64,000 bases of DNA from Rhizomicrobium sp. (GTDB lineage Bacteria > Pseudomonadota > Alphaproteobacteria > Micropepsales > Micropepsaceae): contig JBBCHM010000001.1 in assembly GCA_037200045.1 (NCBI GenBank), positions 62,001-126,000 of the forward strand, given 5' to 3'. Shown in pieces: positions 27,975 through 37,175 of the stretch (positions within the stretch are counted from its first letter, which is position 1; each line of letters opens with the position of its first letter). The position numbers and the translations under genes are program-made. Below the pieces are notes generated by a model. It made no database searches. It was not told the DNA's origin and worked only from the letters and a program-made list of their open reading frames with translations.

Positions 27975-29528
27975 TCACGCTCCGTGTTCCTTGAACGTGT
28001 CTGCGTAGAGGCTCTCGATGTTTGTCACCTCCTCGTCTGAAAGCGCTTTGAACTCTTTTTGCCTGGCGCGATTGGAGAGGCGACCGTCATTTTGTCGCAA
28101 GAACCCAAAGAGATTATCGAGGGTGCGATCGGGCATATCGATCAGCGACTGCACTTTTGCACGGAACTGGTCAAAGCGCTGGAGAAAGCGGCTCTCTTCG
28201 GGCAAATCCTGTTCGATCGTGACTTGTACGCAGCGATATAGAAACTCGGCGTGCGGAGTAGCGTCGAAGAAGCGATAAAAATCGGCCGTATCGTTGAGAA
28301 CGTGAACGTTGCCGTCTGGCGTCGGCTCCCATTGAATGACGGGTAGCAACCGCGCTGAATAGCTTTCCAGTGCGTCCCGATATTCGTTGATGTGCTTTAG
28401 AATTGCGGCCGATATCGGAAAAATAACGCCCGGTGGATTGAACCCGCGATGCGCCAGTACATGATGGATCAGGTAGCGATGCAGTCGACCATTGCCGTCT
28501 TCAAATGGATGCGTGTAGACGAAGCCAAATGCCAATGCCGCGGCAGCGATAACGGGGTCAAGTTCTTCGACGGCCCCACGATCAAACGCAACCATACCTG
28601 CGATCAAGGGCGGTAGATCCTCCGGGCTGGCGCTAATATGGTCGGGTATGGGCACGCGGCTGTCGCGATCATGTTCGCCGACGAAGCCTCCGACTTTGCG
28701 CAAGCCCAGATGTACAAAGCGACTGTCGCCGATGACGATTTTCTGCAGCCGCGATAGCTCGTCCACATCAAGGCGGACCTTGCCGGCTAAACCTATGGCG
28801 CGGCCCCAGCGCTGGATTCGATCCTGGGGCGGGTGTTCCCCTTCGATGACGTAGCTGGACCTCGAATCCTTCAACAGAAGGAAGGACGCGGTGCGCGCCA
28901 GAAGATCGGCTGGAACATCCGCTATGACACTGCGTGCGCGCTCGGCCAAATTGAGGCTGGCAAATTGTTCGAGGGCCGGCGTTCGAAACACGAGTGGGCA
29001 AAATTCGGACGTCCCAGGCAGGTTGTCCCGCACGCGATGGCGCGGCGAATTTTTGCCGGTGGCTGCGGGGTACTGTAGGTCTGGATCAACGGCTAGGACG
29101 TAGGAGCCTTTCTCCGCGGCCGGCAGATCAAGGGTGCTCCCGAGAAGCCACTCGTAAAGGAACCAGAGGCGTCGAGCATAACTTCCGGTCGGCGTCTTAC
29201 GGACGATCTCGGCAATATCGTTCGCCGAACAAGCTCTAAACAGCCGCTTGAGGACGGCCAAATCGAGCCCCTCATATTTCAGAGCGAAGGTCAGGTGCCC
29301 TTCAAGCGTGGGCTCGGGCGCGTGCCGGGGTGTGAGAATCCGCCAGTCGTCGGCCTGGAGGGTGCGGTGACGCTCGCTGATGGCGGATAGGGTTCGTGGG
29401 ATAGGCACCGGTAGCCCGTAGGTGTCGATGAGCGCGGCATAGCCGACAGGGGTCGCCTGCTCCGGCAGGCGGCGATCATGAAAAACCGTAACCGGGCCTG
29501 AAAATTGATGTAATTTCTCGCTTGCCAT
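27975..29528 (-). CDS. Fic-domain protein with built-in inhibitory motif, 517 aa
   Basis: The Fic core motif HPFEDGNGRLHRY (about residues 340-352) is complete, so AMP or other nucleotide transfer from NTP to a hydroxyl on a target protein is expected. Upstream, SYVIEG (about 225-230) fits the (S/T)xxxE(G/N) inhibitory helix located N-terminal to Fic, which makes it a class II, self-inhibited Fic. The N-terminal 200 residues and C-terminal 100 are typical of long DUF4172-like Fic proteins. ATG at 29528 is preferred over a TTG three codons upstream. It is divergent from the GHKL ATPase gene, so it may be an accessory of that system or independent. Confidence 0.88.
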   Translation of the reverse strand: MASEKLHQFSGPVTVFHDRRLPEQATPVGYAALIDTYGLPVPIPRTLSAISERHRTLQADDWRILTPRHAPEPTLEGHLTFALKYEGLDLAVLKRLFRACSANDIAEIVRKTPTGSYARRLWFLYEWLLGSTLDLPAAEKGSYVLAVDPDLQYPAATGKNSPRHRVRDNLPGTSEFCPLVFRTPALEQFASLNLAERARSVIADVPADLLARTASFLLLKDSRSSYVIEGEHPPQDRIQRWGRAIGLAGKVRLDVDELSRLQKIVIGDSRFVHLGLRKVGGFVGEHDRDSRVPIPDHISASPEDLPPLIAGMVAFDRGAVEELDPVIAAAALAFGFVYTHPFEDGNGRLHRYLIHHVLAHRGFNPPGVIFPISAAILKHINEYRDALESYSARLLPVIQWEPTPDGNVHVLNDTADFYRFFDATPHAEFLYRCVQVTIEQDLPEESRFLQRFDQFRAKVQSLIDMPDRTLDNLFGFLRQNDGRLSNRARQKEFKALSDEEVTNIESLYADTFKEHGA

Positions 29529-29712
29529 GAAAAACAATTACCTGTGAAAAAGACGGAGTGCAAGTGAAAAATCGGTAGAATTTGATTGCCGGCATGAAAT
29601 ATTATGACTAAGGACTCAGGGCTGGCGAGTTCCAGCCGAGAGGCGCCACTGCAACCAGTGGTAATGCGCAAGGGCTGCCAATCTCAGCAATCCAGAAAAA
29701 AGAAGAGCAGCC

Positions 29713-32277
29713 GTGGCGACCGACACTGAAACCCCAAAGGACGACATCGCCACCGTCGGCCACGCGGTCGGTGAAATCGACGTCAATATCGGCCCGCGCT
29801 TTTTGAATCTGTTTAGCGAGCATCTCTATTCGTCACCGAACAAGGCTTTCGAAGAACTGGTCTCAAACTCCTGGGATGCCGGCGCCGAAGCCGTCTATAT
29901 CGGCATTCCCGACGATTTGACCGCCTCCACTGCCGCGATCTGGGTTCTGGATGACGGCCAGTCCATGAACATCGACGGGTTTCGTGCGCTCTGGTCCGTG
30001 GCGACCTCCAACAAACGCGAGGCCCCGACACTCCACGGCCGAAAGCAAATCGGCAAGTTCGGTGTCGGCAAACTTGCGACCTACATCCTCGCCAACCAGC
30101 TCACGCATATCTGCAAGGCCGCCGACGGCAAAATCCGCGCGATCACGATGGATTTCCGCGTTATCGACAAGGCGGCGGCGTCCTCAGCGCTTCACATCGA
30201 AAAAATGCCGCTCACGGTGCGCGAACTCAGCCATGCCGACCTCAAACAGCTTTTGACCAAGAGCGTTGCCGGCCGCGCGGCCCTCGAACTGATCGAGGCG
30301 GGCATCCCGAAGCTCAACTCAGCCACCGACTATGACAATGAGTTTGGCACCCCCGATATCGCCCCCGCGAAATCGAAGGGAACCTGGACCCTCGCAATTC
30401 TGTCGGCCCTGAAGGACGACGGCCAGAATCTCCAGCAAGGATGGATCAAGCGCATCCTGCGCTCCGCTTTGCCGCTGGGAACGACGATCAGCGTCAAATT
30501 CAATGACGACGTTCTTTATTCCTCGAAATCCTCGGCTCCGATCCAGCAAGAATGGGTCCTGGGACCGGGGCTCGACATCGATGCCCTCGAAATCGGAGAC
30601 AACGTCGTCCCCGTGGTGGCGAAGGCCACGCCTTATCCGCATTTGGAAATCGAAGGTCTCGGCACGGTGTCGGGCCGCGCGCGCATCTTCAAATCGCGCA
30701 TCTCCGGTGGTAAGAGCGACCGGGTCGATGCTTCCAACGGCTTCTTCGTCAATGTCCGCGGCCGGGTCATCAAACCGGAAGACCCGTATTTCGGGATCGA
30801 CAACCTCAACCACTCGGCATGGGCGAAATTTCGCGCCACCATACGGGCCGACGGCCTCGACGACCGCATTTCGGTGAACCGCGAGAGCATCGCCGACAGC
30901 GTCGAGCTGCAAATCGTGCGTGCCATCCTAAAGAAGCTGTTCAACAAGGCTCGCGGCGTCCATGACGCAGCCGGAGAAGCCGGCTGGCCGGATGCCGGCG
31001 CAGTTCTCGCGGAAAAATGGGGCACGGTGCCTTTTGAACCGCTAGTGCGGGTCGTCGGTGAACGTCTCTACGGAACGCTACCGGGGTTCGTCGACACGAC
31101 TCACGTTAGCGATTTTGCCCAAACCCAACGCGAATGGGAAGCCAGCCCGCCGAAAGACGCGATCCGTGAAGTCGTCCTGAAGGACGGCGCAAGGGAAGAC
31201 CGCCTCGTCACCTACGACCTCGCCACCCGCAGCGTGATCGTCAACAAGAGCCATCCGTTTGCGCGTGAACACGGCACCACGCACGAACAGCTCAGGCTCT
31301 TGCGCGACACGGCCTTTGTCGAATTGCTCACCGAAGCATTCATGGCCGACATCGGCATTTCCGATGACCGCATCAAGGAGATTTCCGATTACCGCGAGCG
31401 CACATACCGCCTGGTGGCCCAGGTCGGGCGACGTTCCGCAGCGCAGATCGCGTCCATGCTGGTCGAGGCAACTAATCACGAGAAGGGATTCGAACGTATC
31501 ATCGGCGACGCACTGGAACATATCGGCTTCGCCGTCGAACGGCTTGGCCAGTCGGGGCAGCCCGAAGGCATCGCAACCGCAAACATCACGGCGGCCTCAA
31601 GCGGCAGCGGTGATGTGCGACAGGCGTACAGCATGACTTATGACGCGAAGTCGTCGGCAAGGGGCAAAGCATCGACGCACAATGTCGGCTTTTCGACTTT
31701 GGCACGGCACCGCATCGATGCGGGCGCGAACTACGCCTTGGTCGTTGCCCCGGATTTCGCAGAAGGCGCTCTGCAAAAGGAGGCCGCCGCGAGCGGGGTC
31801 ACACCGATCCGTGCCAAAGACTTGGCCGCCCTGGTTATGCTTACCGTTGGATACGGTCCCCTCGACCTCGGCGCGTTCAAGTCGATCTTTGCGCTGCACG
31901 ATCCGGATGCGGTAGCCGATTGGGTGCTGCAGCTCCAAAAGTCTTTGGCAAGCAAGCTTCAACTGCAGCTCGACACCTTGATCCAGGCGCTGGACCAAAT
32001 CACCAAGGAGAACCCCGACCGGCCGGACGCTCTGAACTGCACGCTGATCGCCGAGGAATGCCGCAAGATTCTCAAGAACAAAACATTTCCCGCCAAAAAC
32101 GATGTCGCCAATGTCATCCGCGGTCTCGCGGTCACCATTCCGAACATCATCAGCATCGCGGATAGCGGCTTCGAGGTCACGCTCAGTGCGCCGGCCCAGA
32201 AGATACGCGAAGCGCTCGCTCATCAGCTCAACACGGTTCCAGCCGACATGAAGTTCGGCATCGCGCAAGGAGTTTAG
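29713..32277 (+). CDS. GHKL (Hsp90/MutL/MORC-like) ATPase fused to a PD-(D/E)xK nuclease, 854 aa
   Basis: The N-terminal ATPase has the GHKL boxes: AFEELVSNSWDAGA (N box, 45-58), WVLDDGQSM (G1, about 77-85) and GKFGVGKLA (G2, 114-122). The C-terminal part has FERIIGDALEHIGFAVERL and then YDAKSSARGK with D644/K646, the D-x-K of a restriction-nuclease-like fold. GHKL ATPases of this class occur beside Z1 helicases and methyltransferases in proposed restriction-modification systems, and that is exactly the arrangement here. The start is GTG at 29713. The next gene follows after two bases. Confidence 0.85.
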   Translation: MATDTETPKDDIATVGHAVGEIDVNIGPRFLNLFSEHLYSSPNKAFEELVSNSWDAGAEAVYIGIPDDLTASTAAIWVLDDGQSMNIDGFRALWSVATSNKREAPTLHGRKQIGKFGVGKLATYILANQLTHICKAADGKIRAITMDFRVIDKAAASSALHIEKMPLTVRELSHADLKQLLTKSVAGRAALELIEAGIPKLNSATDYDNEFGTPDIAPAKSKGTWTLAILSALKDDGQNLQQGWIKRILRSALPLGTTISVKFNDDVLYSSKSSAPIQQEWVLGPGLDIDALEIGDNVVPVVAKATPYPHLEIEGLGTVSGRARIFKSRISGGKSDRVDASNGFFVNVRGRVIKPEDPYFGIDNLNHSAWAKFRATIRADGLDDRISVNRESIADSVELQIVRAILKKLFNKARGVHDAAGEAGWPDAGAVLAEKWGTVPFEPLVRVVGERLYGTLPGFVDTTHVSDFAQTQREWEASPPKDAIREVVLKDGAREDRLVTYDLATRSVIVNKSHPFAREHGTTHEQLRLLRDTAFVELLTEAFMADIGISDDRIKEISDYRERTYRLVAQVGRRSAAQIASMLVEATNHEKGFERIIGDALEHIGFAVERLGQSGQPEGIATANITAASSGSGDVRQAYSMTYDAKSSARGKASTHNVGFSTLARHRIDAGANYALVVAPDFAEGALQKEAAASGVTPIRAKDLAALVMLTVGYGPLDLGAFKSIFALHDPDAVADWVLQLQKSLASKLQLQLDTLIQALDQITKENPDRPDALNCTLIAEECRKILKNKTFPAKNDVANVIRGLAVTIPNIISIADSGFEVTLSAPAQKIREALAHQLNTVPADMKFGIAQGV

Positions 32278-32279
32278 GC

Positions 32280-33485
32280 GTGCGGCATTACAATGTTCAT
32301 CCATTTCCCGCGCGCATGGCCCCGGAACTTGCCCTGCGAAAAACAAAAAATCTCGAACGCAACTCGATTGTGCTCGATCCGATGGCCGGCTCGGGGACCG
32401 TGCTCAAAGCGGCGGCACAGAACGGTCATCGCTGCATCGGGTTCGACATCGATCCGCTTGCGGTCCTGATGACGACCGTGGCGACTGCGCGGCTCGATAC
32501 GGTGCGGCTCGACCGCCTCGCGCAGACATTGATCGCCCGGGCATCCCGATTGCGCCTTCGTGATATCGACTTGCCGTGGTTCGACCGCGAGACAGAGGAC
32601 TTCGCGCAATATTGGTTCGCAAGAGACCAACGCCATGCGCTTACGAAAATTGCCCACACATTCCACCACAGTCCGGCTTTGTCCGATGGCTCGGTTGAGG
32701 CCAGCGCGCTGCGCGTCGCGTTGAGCCGGCTCATCATAACCAAGGAGTCTGGCGCATCGCTGGCACGGGACGTTTCCCATAGCCGCCCGCACCGCGTGGC
32801 TGACGAAAACGACTACGACGTGTTCGAGCAGTTCGAGAAATCGATCGACCGGATCAAACAGCGCTTTGAGGAGAGCAGCTACGGCGTCCGCCCCCGGATC
32901 CGGCTCGGGGATGCGCGGCGGCTCACCTGGATACGCAATCAGACGGTCGATATGGTGATGACATCACCACCCTATCTCAACGCCATCGACTATATGCGCG
33001 GGCACCGACTGTCGCTGATATGGCTAGGCTACGGCATAGATGACCTACGTCGCATCCGCTCAGACAGCATCGGCGCCGAACGGGGACCGGATGATAGCGA
33101 GACCTCCGATGCCGTTCGAAGCGTTCGCGAGTCGCTGGGTGCAATCCACAAACTTCCGGCCCGCCACCAGCAGATGGTGGATCGCTACGCATTCGATCTG
33201 ACCTTGATGCTGCGGCAAGTGGGCCGTGTTCTCAAAAAAGATGGTCGTGCCGTTTTTGTGGTCGGAAATTCCTGCCTAAAAGACGTCTTCATTTCCAATT
33301 CCCATGGGGTCCATATTGCGGCGCGCCTCGCGGGGCTGCGATTGGTCGCAGAGACCGAACGGAAGCTGCCTACGTCCAGCCGCTATCTGCCCATGCCATC
33401 TGACAAATCTTCCGCCCTGGGTCGGCGGATGCGCACCGAAACCATATTGACCTTCAAACCCTCTCAGCGGCGATCGCGCCAATGA
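32280..33485 (+). CDS. Site-specific DNA methyltransferase (N4-cytosine/N6-adenine type)
   Basis: 401 residues. SAM-binding motif I is LDPMAGSGTVLKAA (residues 32-45), followed by GFDIDPLAV. The catalytic motif IV is TSPPYLNAIDY, with T228-S-P-P-Y232 giving amino-methylation of adenine or cytosine. The N-terminus HPFPARMAPELA is typical of DNA_methylase N4/N6 proteins. The start is GTG at 32280. The stop overlaps the Z1 gene start by four bases. It likely protects host DNA from the partner nuclease; the recognition sequence is unknown. Confidence 0.9.
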   Translation: MRHYNVHPFPARMAPELALRKTKNLERNSIVLDPMAGSGTVLKAAAQNGHRCIGFDIDPLAVLMTTVATARLDTVRLDRLAQTLIARASRLRLRDIDLPWFDRETEDFAQYWFARDQRHALTKIAHTFHHSPALSDGSVEASALRVALSRLIITKESGASLARDVSHSRPHRVADENDYDVFEQFEKSIDRIKQRFEESSYGVRPRIRLGDARRLTWIRNQTVDMVMTSPPYLNAIDYMRGHRLSLIWLGYGIDDLRRIRSDSIGAERGPDDSETSDAVRSVRESLGAIHKLPARHQQMVDRYAFDLTLMLRQVGRVLKKDGRAVFVVGNSCLKDVFISNSHGVHIAARLAGLRLVAETERKLPTSSRYLPMPSDKSSALGRRMRTETILTFKPSQRRSRQ

Positions 33486-35320
33486 CCGACGCGTTCGACC
33501 TGACGAAGATCAAAGAAAAGGCAAAATTACCCAACCGCTATGCCAAACAGCTGGCGCGCCTGCACTCGGCGGGCACGGCCACGGGTTGCATTGAACAGGC
33601 GGTGGACGGCGCCATTGCCAATCTTGCGAAGGCCAAGAAGGCGTCCCTGGTCATCTACGGCGAGCCGCAAAGCGGCAAGACAGAAATGATGATCTGCTTG
33701 ACGGCCAAGCTACTCGATCAGAGCCATCGCGTCATCGTTCATCTTCTCAATGACAATGTGGATCTGCTGTCCCAAAACCTGCGCCGCTTCAAAAGTTCCG
33801 GTCTTGCGCCATCGCCGAAGACGTCACCTGAAGTCGTCGGCTCCGATATCGACCTGTCGAAGCAGGAGCTCATCGTGTTCTGCAAAAAGAATGCGCGGGA
33901 TTTGGAAAAGTTTATTGCCCGCATCGACGGGTTGAAGGGGGTCGTCGTGATCGACGATGAGGCGGACTATGCAACACCGAATTCGAAGATCAACAAGAAG
34001 CAGAAGAGCCCTATCAACAAACTGATCGAGCAGTTGATCGGCGACGATGGCTTCTACGTCGGCGTCACCGCCACGCCGGCGCGGTTAGACCTCAACCACA
34101 CGCTGGGCAACGAAGCCGAATATTGGGTGCAATTTCCTGCTCATGAAGCTTACACCGGGCAGGACGTGTTCTTCCCGATGGAAGGTCCGCTTAAGTACAA
34201 TCGCGTCTTGCTCGACCATGGCAACGACCCCAAGGCGGCGCGCGAGGCTCTATTGCGCTTCCTGGTACGTTCGGCATTCCTCAACAGCTATGCCAATACG
34301 CCGGAAAAGAATTACAGCTTTCTGGTCCACACCAGCGGCAAGAAAAACGACCATGAGGCCGACCGCATCGCGATCGAGGCGGCGATGGCAGTTCTTACCG
34401 ATGTCGACCACGCCGAATTCTCAGACCTCATCCGCCGCATCTTCGAACTCGCCGGTGAACTCTATCCGCAGGCCGATCCGAACCGGATCGCGGAGTATGT
34501 CGTCGAAAACGCGTCGCGCGTCAGCACCATCGTTCTCAACAGCGAGCGGGATCGCAAGGCGGCCGGCGATAATCCGACGGAGCCCACGTCTCCATTCACC
34601 GTTATCATCGGCGGCAATATTGTCTCACGCGGTGTTACATTCCCAAACCTGCTTGGCATGTATTTCACGCGCAACGTCGCGCACAAGCTGCAGCAGGATA
34701 CCTATATCCAGCGGGCGCGCATGTTTGGCGCCCGCGGCGAGTATCTCGAACACTTCGAACTGACGATTCCAAAAGACCTGTATCTGGATTGGCAACGGTG
34801 CTTCATCTTTCATCGCCTGGCACTCTATACCATCAAAGAAAACCTGGGGTCTCCGGTCTGGATCGGTGACGATCGCGTCTCAGTGGCCTCTGCCGCCAGC
34901 GTCGATCGCTCCACCGTCACGTTTAACAGAGGCGAACTGTCTTTCCAGATGTTCGACATGACCGCGGAATTGCAGAATCTGATGGCCCAGGCCAAAACCG
35001 GTACCAAGGCGTTGTGGGCCTTGCGCGACAAAATCGGCAACGCAGGACTCCCGGAATTTCTGATCAAATATATTGAGCGGACCAGTCCCCACGGCGATGA
35101 CTCGGTTGTGTTCCACGCGCCATCCGATATCTCCGGGCAGACGAGCGCGGGAACAAATATCGACGCGATCGCGCGCGATAAAGGATTCATGGGTAAATCC
35201 CAATTGCAGGAAGACAAGTTTCCGAAGGCCGCCCATCACCTCAAAGTCTTCTTCAACAAGAATGGAAAAGGTCGCGTGTTTTACAAGTTGCGCGGCGTCG
35301 AATTCATTCAGCGAACGTGA
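33482..35320 (+). CDS. Z1-domain superfamily II-like ATPase/helicase, 612 aa
   Basis: Walker A GEPQSGKTE (60-68), Walker B VVVIDDEADYATP, motif III-like GVTATPARL, and the Z1 hallmark GGNIVSRGVTFPNLLGM followed by QQDTYIQRARMFGARGEY, which acts as the C-terminal helicase motifs. Z1 proteins accompany GHKL ATPases and methyltransferases and are thought to translocate DNA for nuclease action. The start at 33482 overlaps the methyltransferase stop. With the two upstream genes this forms a complete three-gene operon. Confidence 0.88.
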   Translation: MTDAFDLTKIKEKAKLPNRYAKQLARLHSAGTATGCIEQAVDGAIANLAKAKKASLVIYGEPQSGKTEMMICLTAKLLDQSHRVIVHLLNDNVDLLSQNLRRFKSSGLAPSPKTSPEVVGSDIDLSKQELIVFCKKNARDLEKFIARIDGLKGVVVIDDEADYATPNSKINKKQKSPINKLIEQLIGDDGFYVGVTATPARLDLNHTLGNEAEYWVQFPAHEAYTGQDVFFPMEGPLKYNRVLLDHGNDPKAAREALLRFLVRSAFLNSYANTPEKNYSFLVHTSGKKNDHEADRIAIEAAMAVLTDVDHAEFSDLIRRIFELAGELYPQADPNRIAEYVVENASRVSTIVLNSERDRKAAGDNPTEPTSPFTVIIGGNIVSRGVTFPNLLGMYFTRNVAHKLQQDTYIQRARMFGARGEYLEHFELTIPKDLYLDWQRCFIFHRLALYTIKENLGSPVWIGDDRVSVASAASVDRSTVTFNRGELSFQMFDMTAELQNLMAQAKTGTKALWALRDKIGNAGLPEFLIKYIERTSPHGDDSVVFHAPSDISGQTSAGTNIDAIARDKGFMGKSQLQEDKFPKAAHHLKVFFNKNGKGRVFYKLRGVEFIQRT

Positions 35321-35431
35321 ACGTCCGCACATTTTTAGAATCTGTGCGCGAACAAATTGAACCTTCACAATTCTTGCAAGTCGGTGCCATGCGGATTTGA
35401 GTTCAAGTTACGTTTAAGTCGTCGGCTTCGC

Positions 35432-36055
35432 CTATCTAACTCGGTTGCGGTATTTGTACCGCCAAAGGTGGTCGTGGATCTGAGCTAGATACGCCGCTTT
35501 TTCCCGAGCAAACCCACTCGCGATGAGTTTGCCGCGCAACTCGCCTGTCGGAAATTCTTGGCGCCCCTCGGCGATTAGATCATAGAAACGATCCCAATCT
35601 CGTGGATGAAGCGATGATTTGTTCGCAAGAAGCGCAAATCGCTCAAACAGCTTTTCCGTTCTAACGGTCGGGACAAACCCCTTGGCACGCTTCTCAATTC
35701 TAAGCCTTAGACGCGTGCCACGCGCCTTGTTATACGATGCCAGCAACGGCCAGATGACCGTGCGAGTCGCCTCGCAATAGACTTCTCTGGACGGCGGATC
35801 TGGTTGCCACCTCTCAGCGCGCATCTTGACAATGATTCTGCGAGGGACGTCGGCGCGAGAAATGAGCTGGCCGCCTAGTTCGCGATGCGGTGTGGGCTTC
35901 AGATAGCGAAAATTGACAACGTGAAAGCCATCCTGGCGCAATGCATCGAAGTGCTCTTCGACATTATACAGGCAAGTCTCGCGACCGAGCCGCGCCATGG
36001 CTTGAAGGAAGATTTTGGGCTCCGTGGTGAGGGCAAAATCAATGTCGGGTAGCAT
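35432..36055 (-). CDS. Hypothetical protein, 207 aa
   Basis: A clean frame with no family I recognise. It is soluble and very basic in the middle (RGTRLRLRIEKRAKGF) with a helical C-terminus (REKAAYLAQIHDHLWRYKYR). It converges on the Z1 gene, so it is a separate transcription unit. The high arginine/lysine content could suit nucleic-acid binding. No TA or phage motif is visible. Confidence 0.6.
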   Translation of the reverse strand: MLPDIDFALTTEPKIFLQAMARLGRETCLYNVEEHFDALRQDGFHVVNFRYLKPTPHRELGGQLISRADVPRRIIVKMRAERWQPDPPSREVYCEATRTVIWPLLASYNKARGTRLRLRIEKRAKGFVPTVRTEKLFERFALLANKSSLHPRDWDRFYDLIAEGRQEFPTGELRGKLIASGFAREKAAYLAQIHDHLWRYKYRNRVR

Positions 36056-36398
36056 GCACGCTCACGCTTGTTGAAAGCGGCTTGAGCCGGAACAAAGCAT
36101 GATTCGAGCACTTCGGTCTTTCCACGGATTCCCCACGACTTTCGACCGTAAGACAAAGCAGCGCTGGCGGCGAAAATCTTGAACAAAGCTTGGTAGATCG
36201 TACAAATTTCGAGCTCTTATCCAATACAGTCCGTCGTTTCCTCATCACCTCAAGTCACTTGATCCTGCGCAATGACTAGCTGAGGTCCGGACGTCTGCAA
36301 CTTGACATATTACTTCATCCGTCTAGATTTATTCATGGGGACCCGGAGTTACGTCAAAACTTCGAGGTGCGATTTGAGAAATCGCTTCGGGTGGGGCA
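36056..36398. other. Intergenic region upstream of the five-gene ABC-linked operon
   Basis: About 340 bases with no gene on either strand. It is clearly A/T-richer than the chromosome flanks and contains the promoter-like element described separately at 36302-36329. A TTTCCACGGATTCCCCACG string near 36120 resembles the short TTTTCCACGG repeats near both tRNA copies. I see nothing else. Confidence 0.5.
36302..36329 (+). promoter_or_regulatory. Candidate sigma-70 promoter
   Basis: TTGACA (36302-36307), a 16-base spacer and TAGATT (36324-36329) give a perfect -35 and a 4-of-6 -10 hexamer. It lies about 70 bases before the ATG at 36399 and points toward the five-gene operon. It is the best-looking promoter in the island. 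Confidence 0.55.
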
Positions 36399-37166
36399 AT
36401 GCCGGGATACTCGACAGCGCTTGCGAGCGACGCGGCTCTACTTGGCGCAGTCAAAGCGCTTATTGAGAGAATGAAGGTTCGAGGCCCAGGTATTCCTGGA
36501 CGCTTCTACACGGCTGCATCATGCCTCGAAGATGATTCCGAGATTGACACGCGGTGTTGGGTTGAAATTGCCACCTACTACAAAGATGTCGGAAGCTCGA
36601 AGGCCTTAACAGAGGTGGAACAATATCTCATTGGTATCTTCCGCCGTTTTCAACTTCAAGGCACCAAGGATCCCACGAAGCGAGACGACTACGGACGCGC
36701 CATCGCGCGTCATACGCTTTTGAGCACGTTGAGCAAATATGATTGGACTCCCGCATCGGTGGACGATGTGCTGACCAGTCTCACGCTTCTGCCTTTGGAT
36801 GAGTGCCGTAAGACGCTTCGACTGGTGGAGTTGGGAAGTTATCTAATGTGGAGCACTTTCAGTGATACGGCGCCAGATCCGTTCGATCCTAGAAAACCCC
36901 ATATCGAGTTGATCGATGACTTGGGTTTGGAGCTTGCTAGCGGCCTCGATTTCTTTCTCTTCTGGTACCAAATTCCTGATCCAATAGAGCTTCACCTTCC
37001 ATCTTGCGCGGACGCGTATGGAGGCGAGGAACTCTTCTTTCCTTTTCGCCCCGGCGGTCGAACGTTTCCCATCACAAAGCAAGGCAAGCTCAGTGGCCGT
37101 CCCGAGCGCGTACACAAATTGATAACTGGCGAAAATCTGAAGGGCCAGGTTGAGGCGATTCCTTAG
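36399..37166 (+). CDS. Unrecognised 255-aa protein, first gene of an ABC-transporter operon
   Basis: A soluble protein without recognised family. Distinct segments are RGPGIPGRFYTAASCLEDDS, a helical middle with VDDVLTSLTLLPLDECRKTL, and the C-terminal FFPFRPGGRTFPITKQGKLS. No signal peptide. The gene lies 9 bases ahead of the 723-aa gene and is the first one after the promoter. Base composition is lower in G+C than the flanking chromosome. Confidence 0.7.
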   Translation: MPGYSTALASDAALLGAVKALIERMKVRGPGIPGRFYTAASCLEDDSEIDTRCWVEIATYYKDVGSSKALTEVEQYLIGIFRRFQLQGTKDPTKRDDYGRAIARHTLLSTLSKYDWTPASVDDVLTSLTLLPLDECRKTLRLVELGSYLMWSTFSDTAPDPFDPRKPHIELIDDLGLELASGLDFFLFWYQIPDPIELHLPSCADAYGGEELFFPFRPGGRTFPITKQGKLSGRPERVHKLITGENLKGQVEAIP

Positions 37167-37175
37167 GGTCATTGG

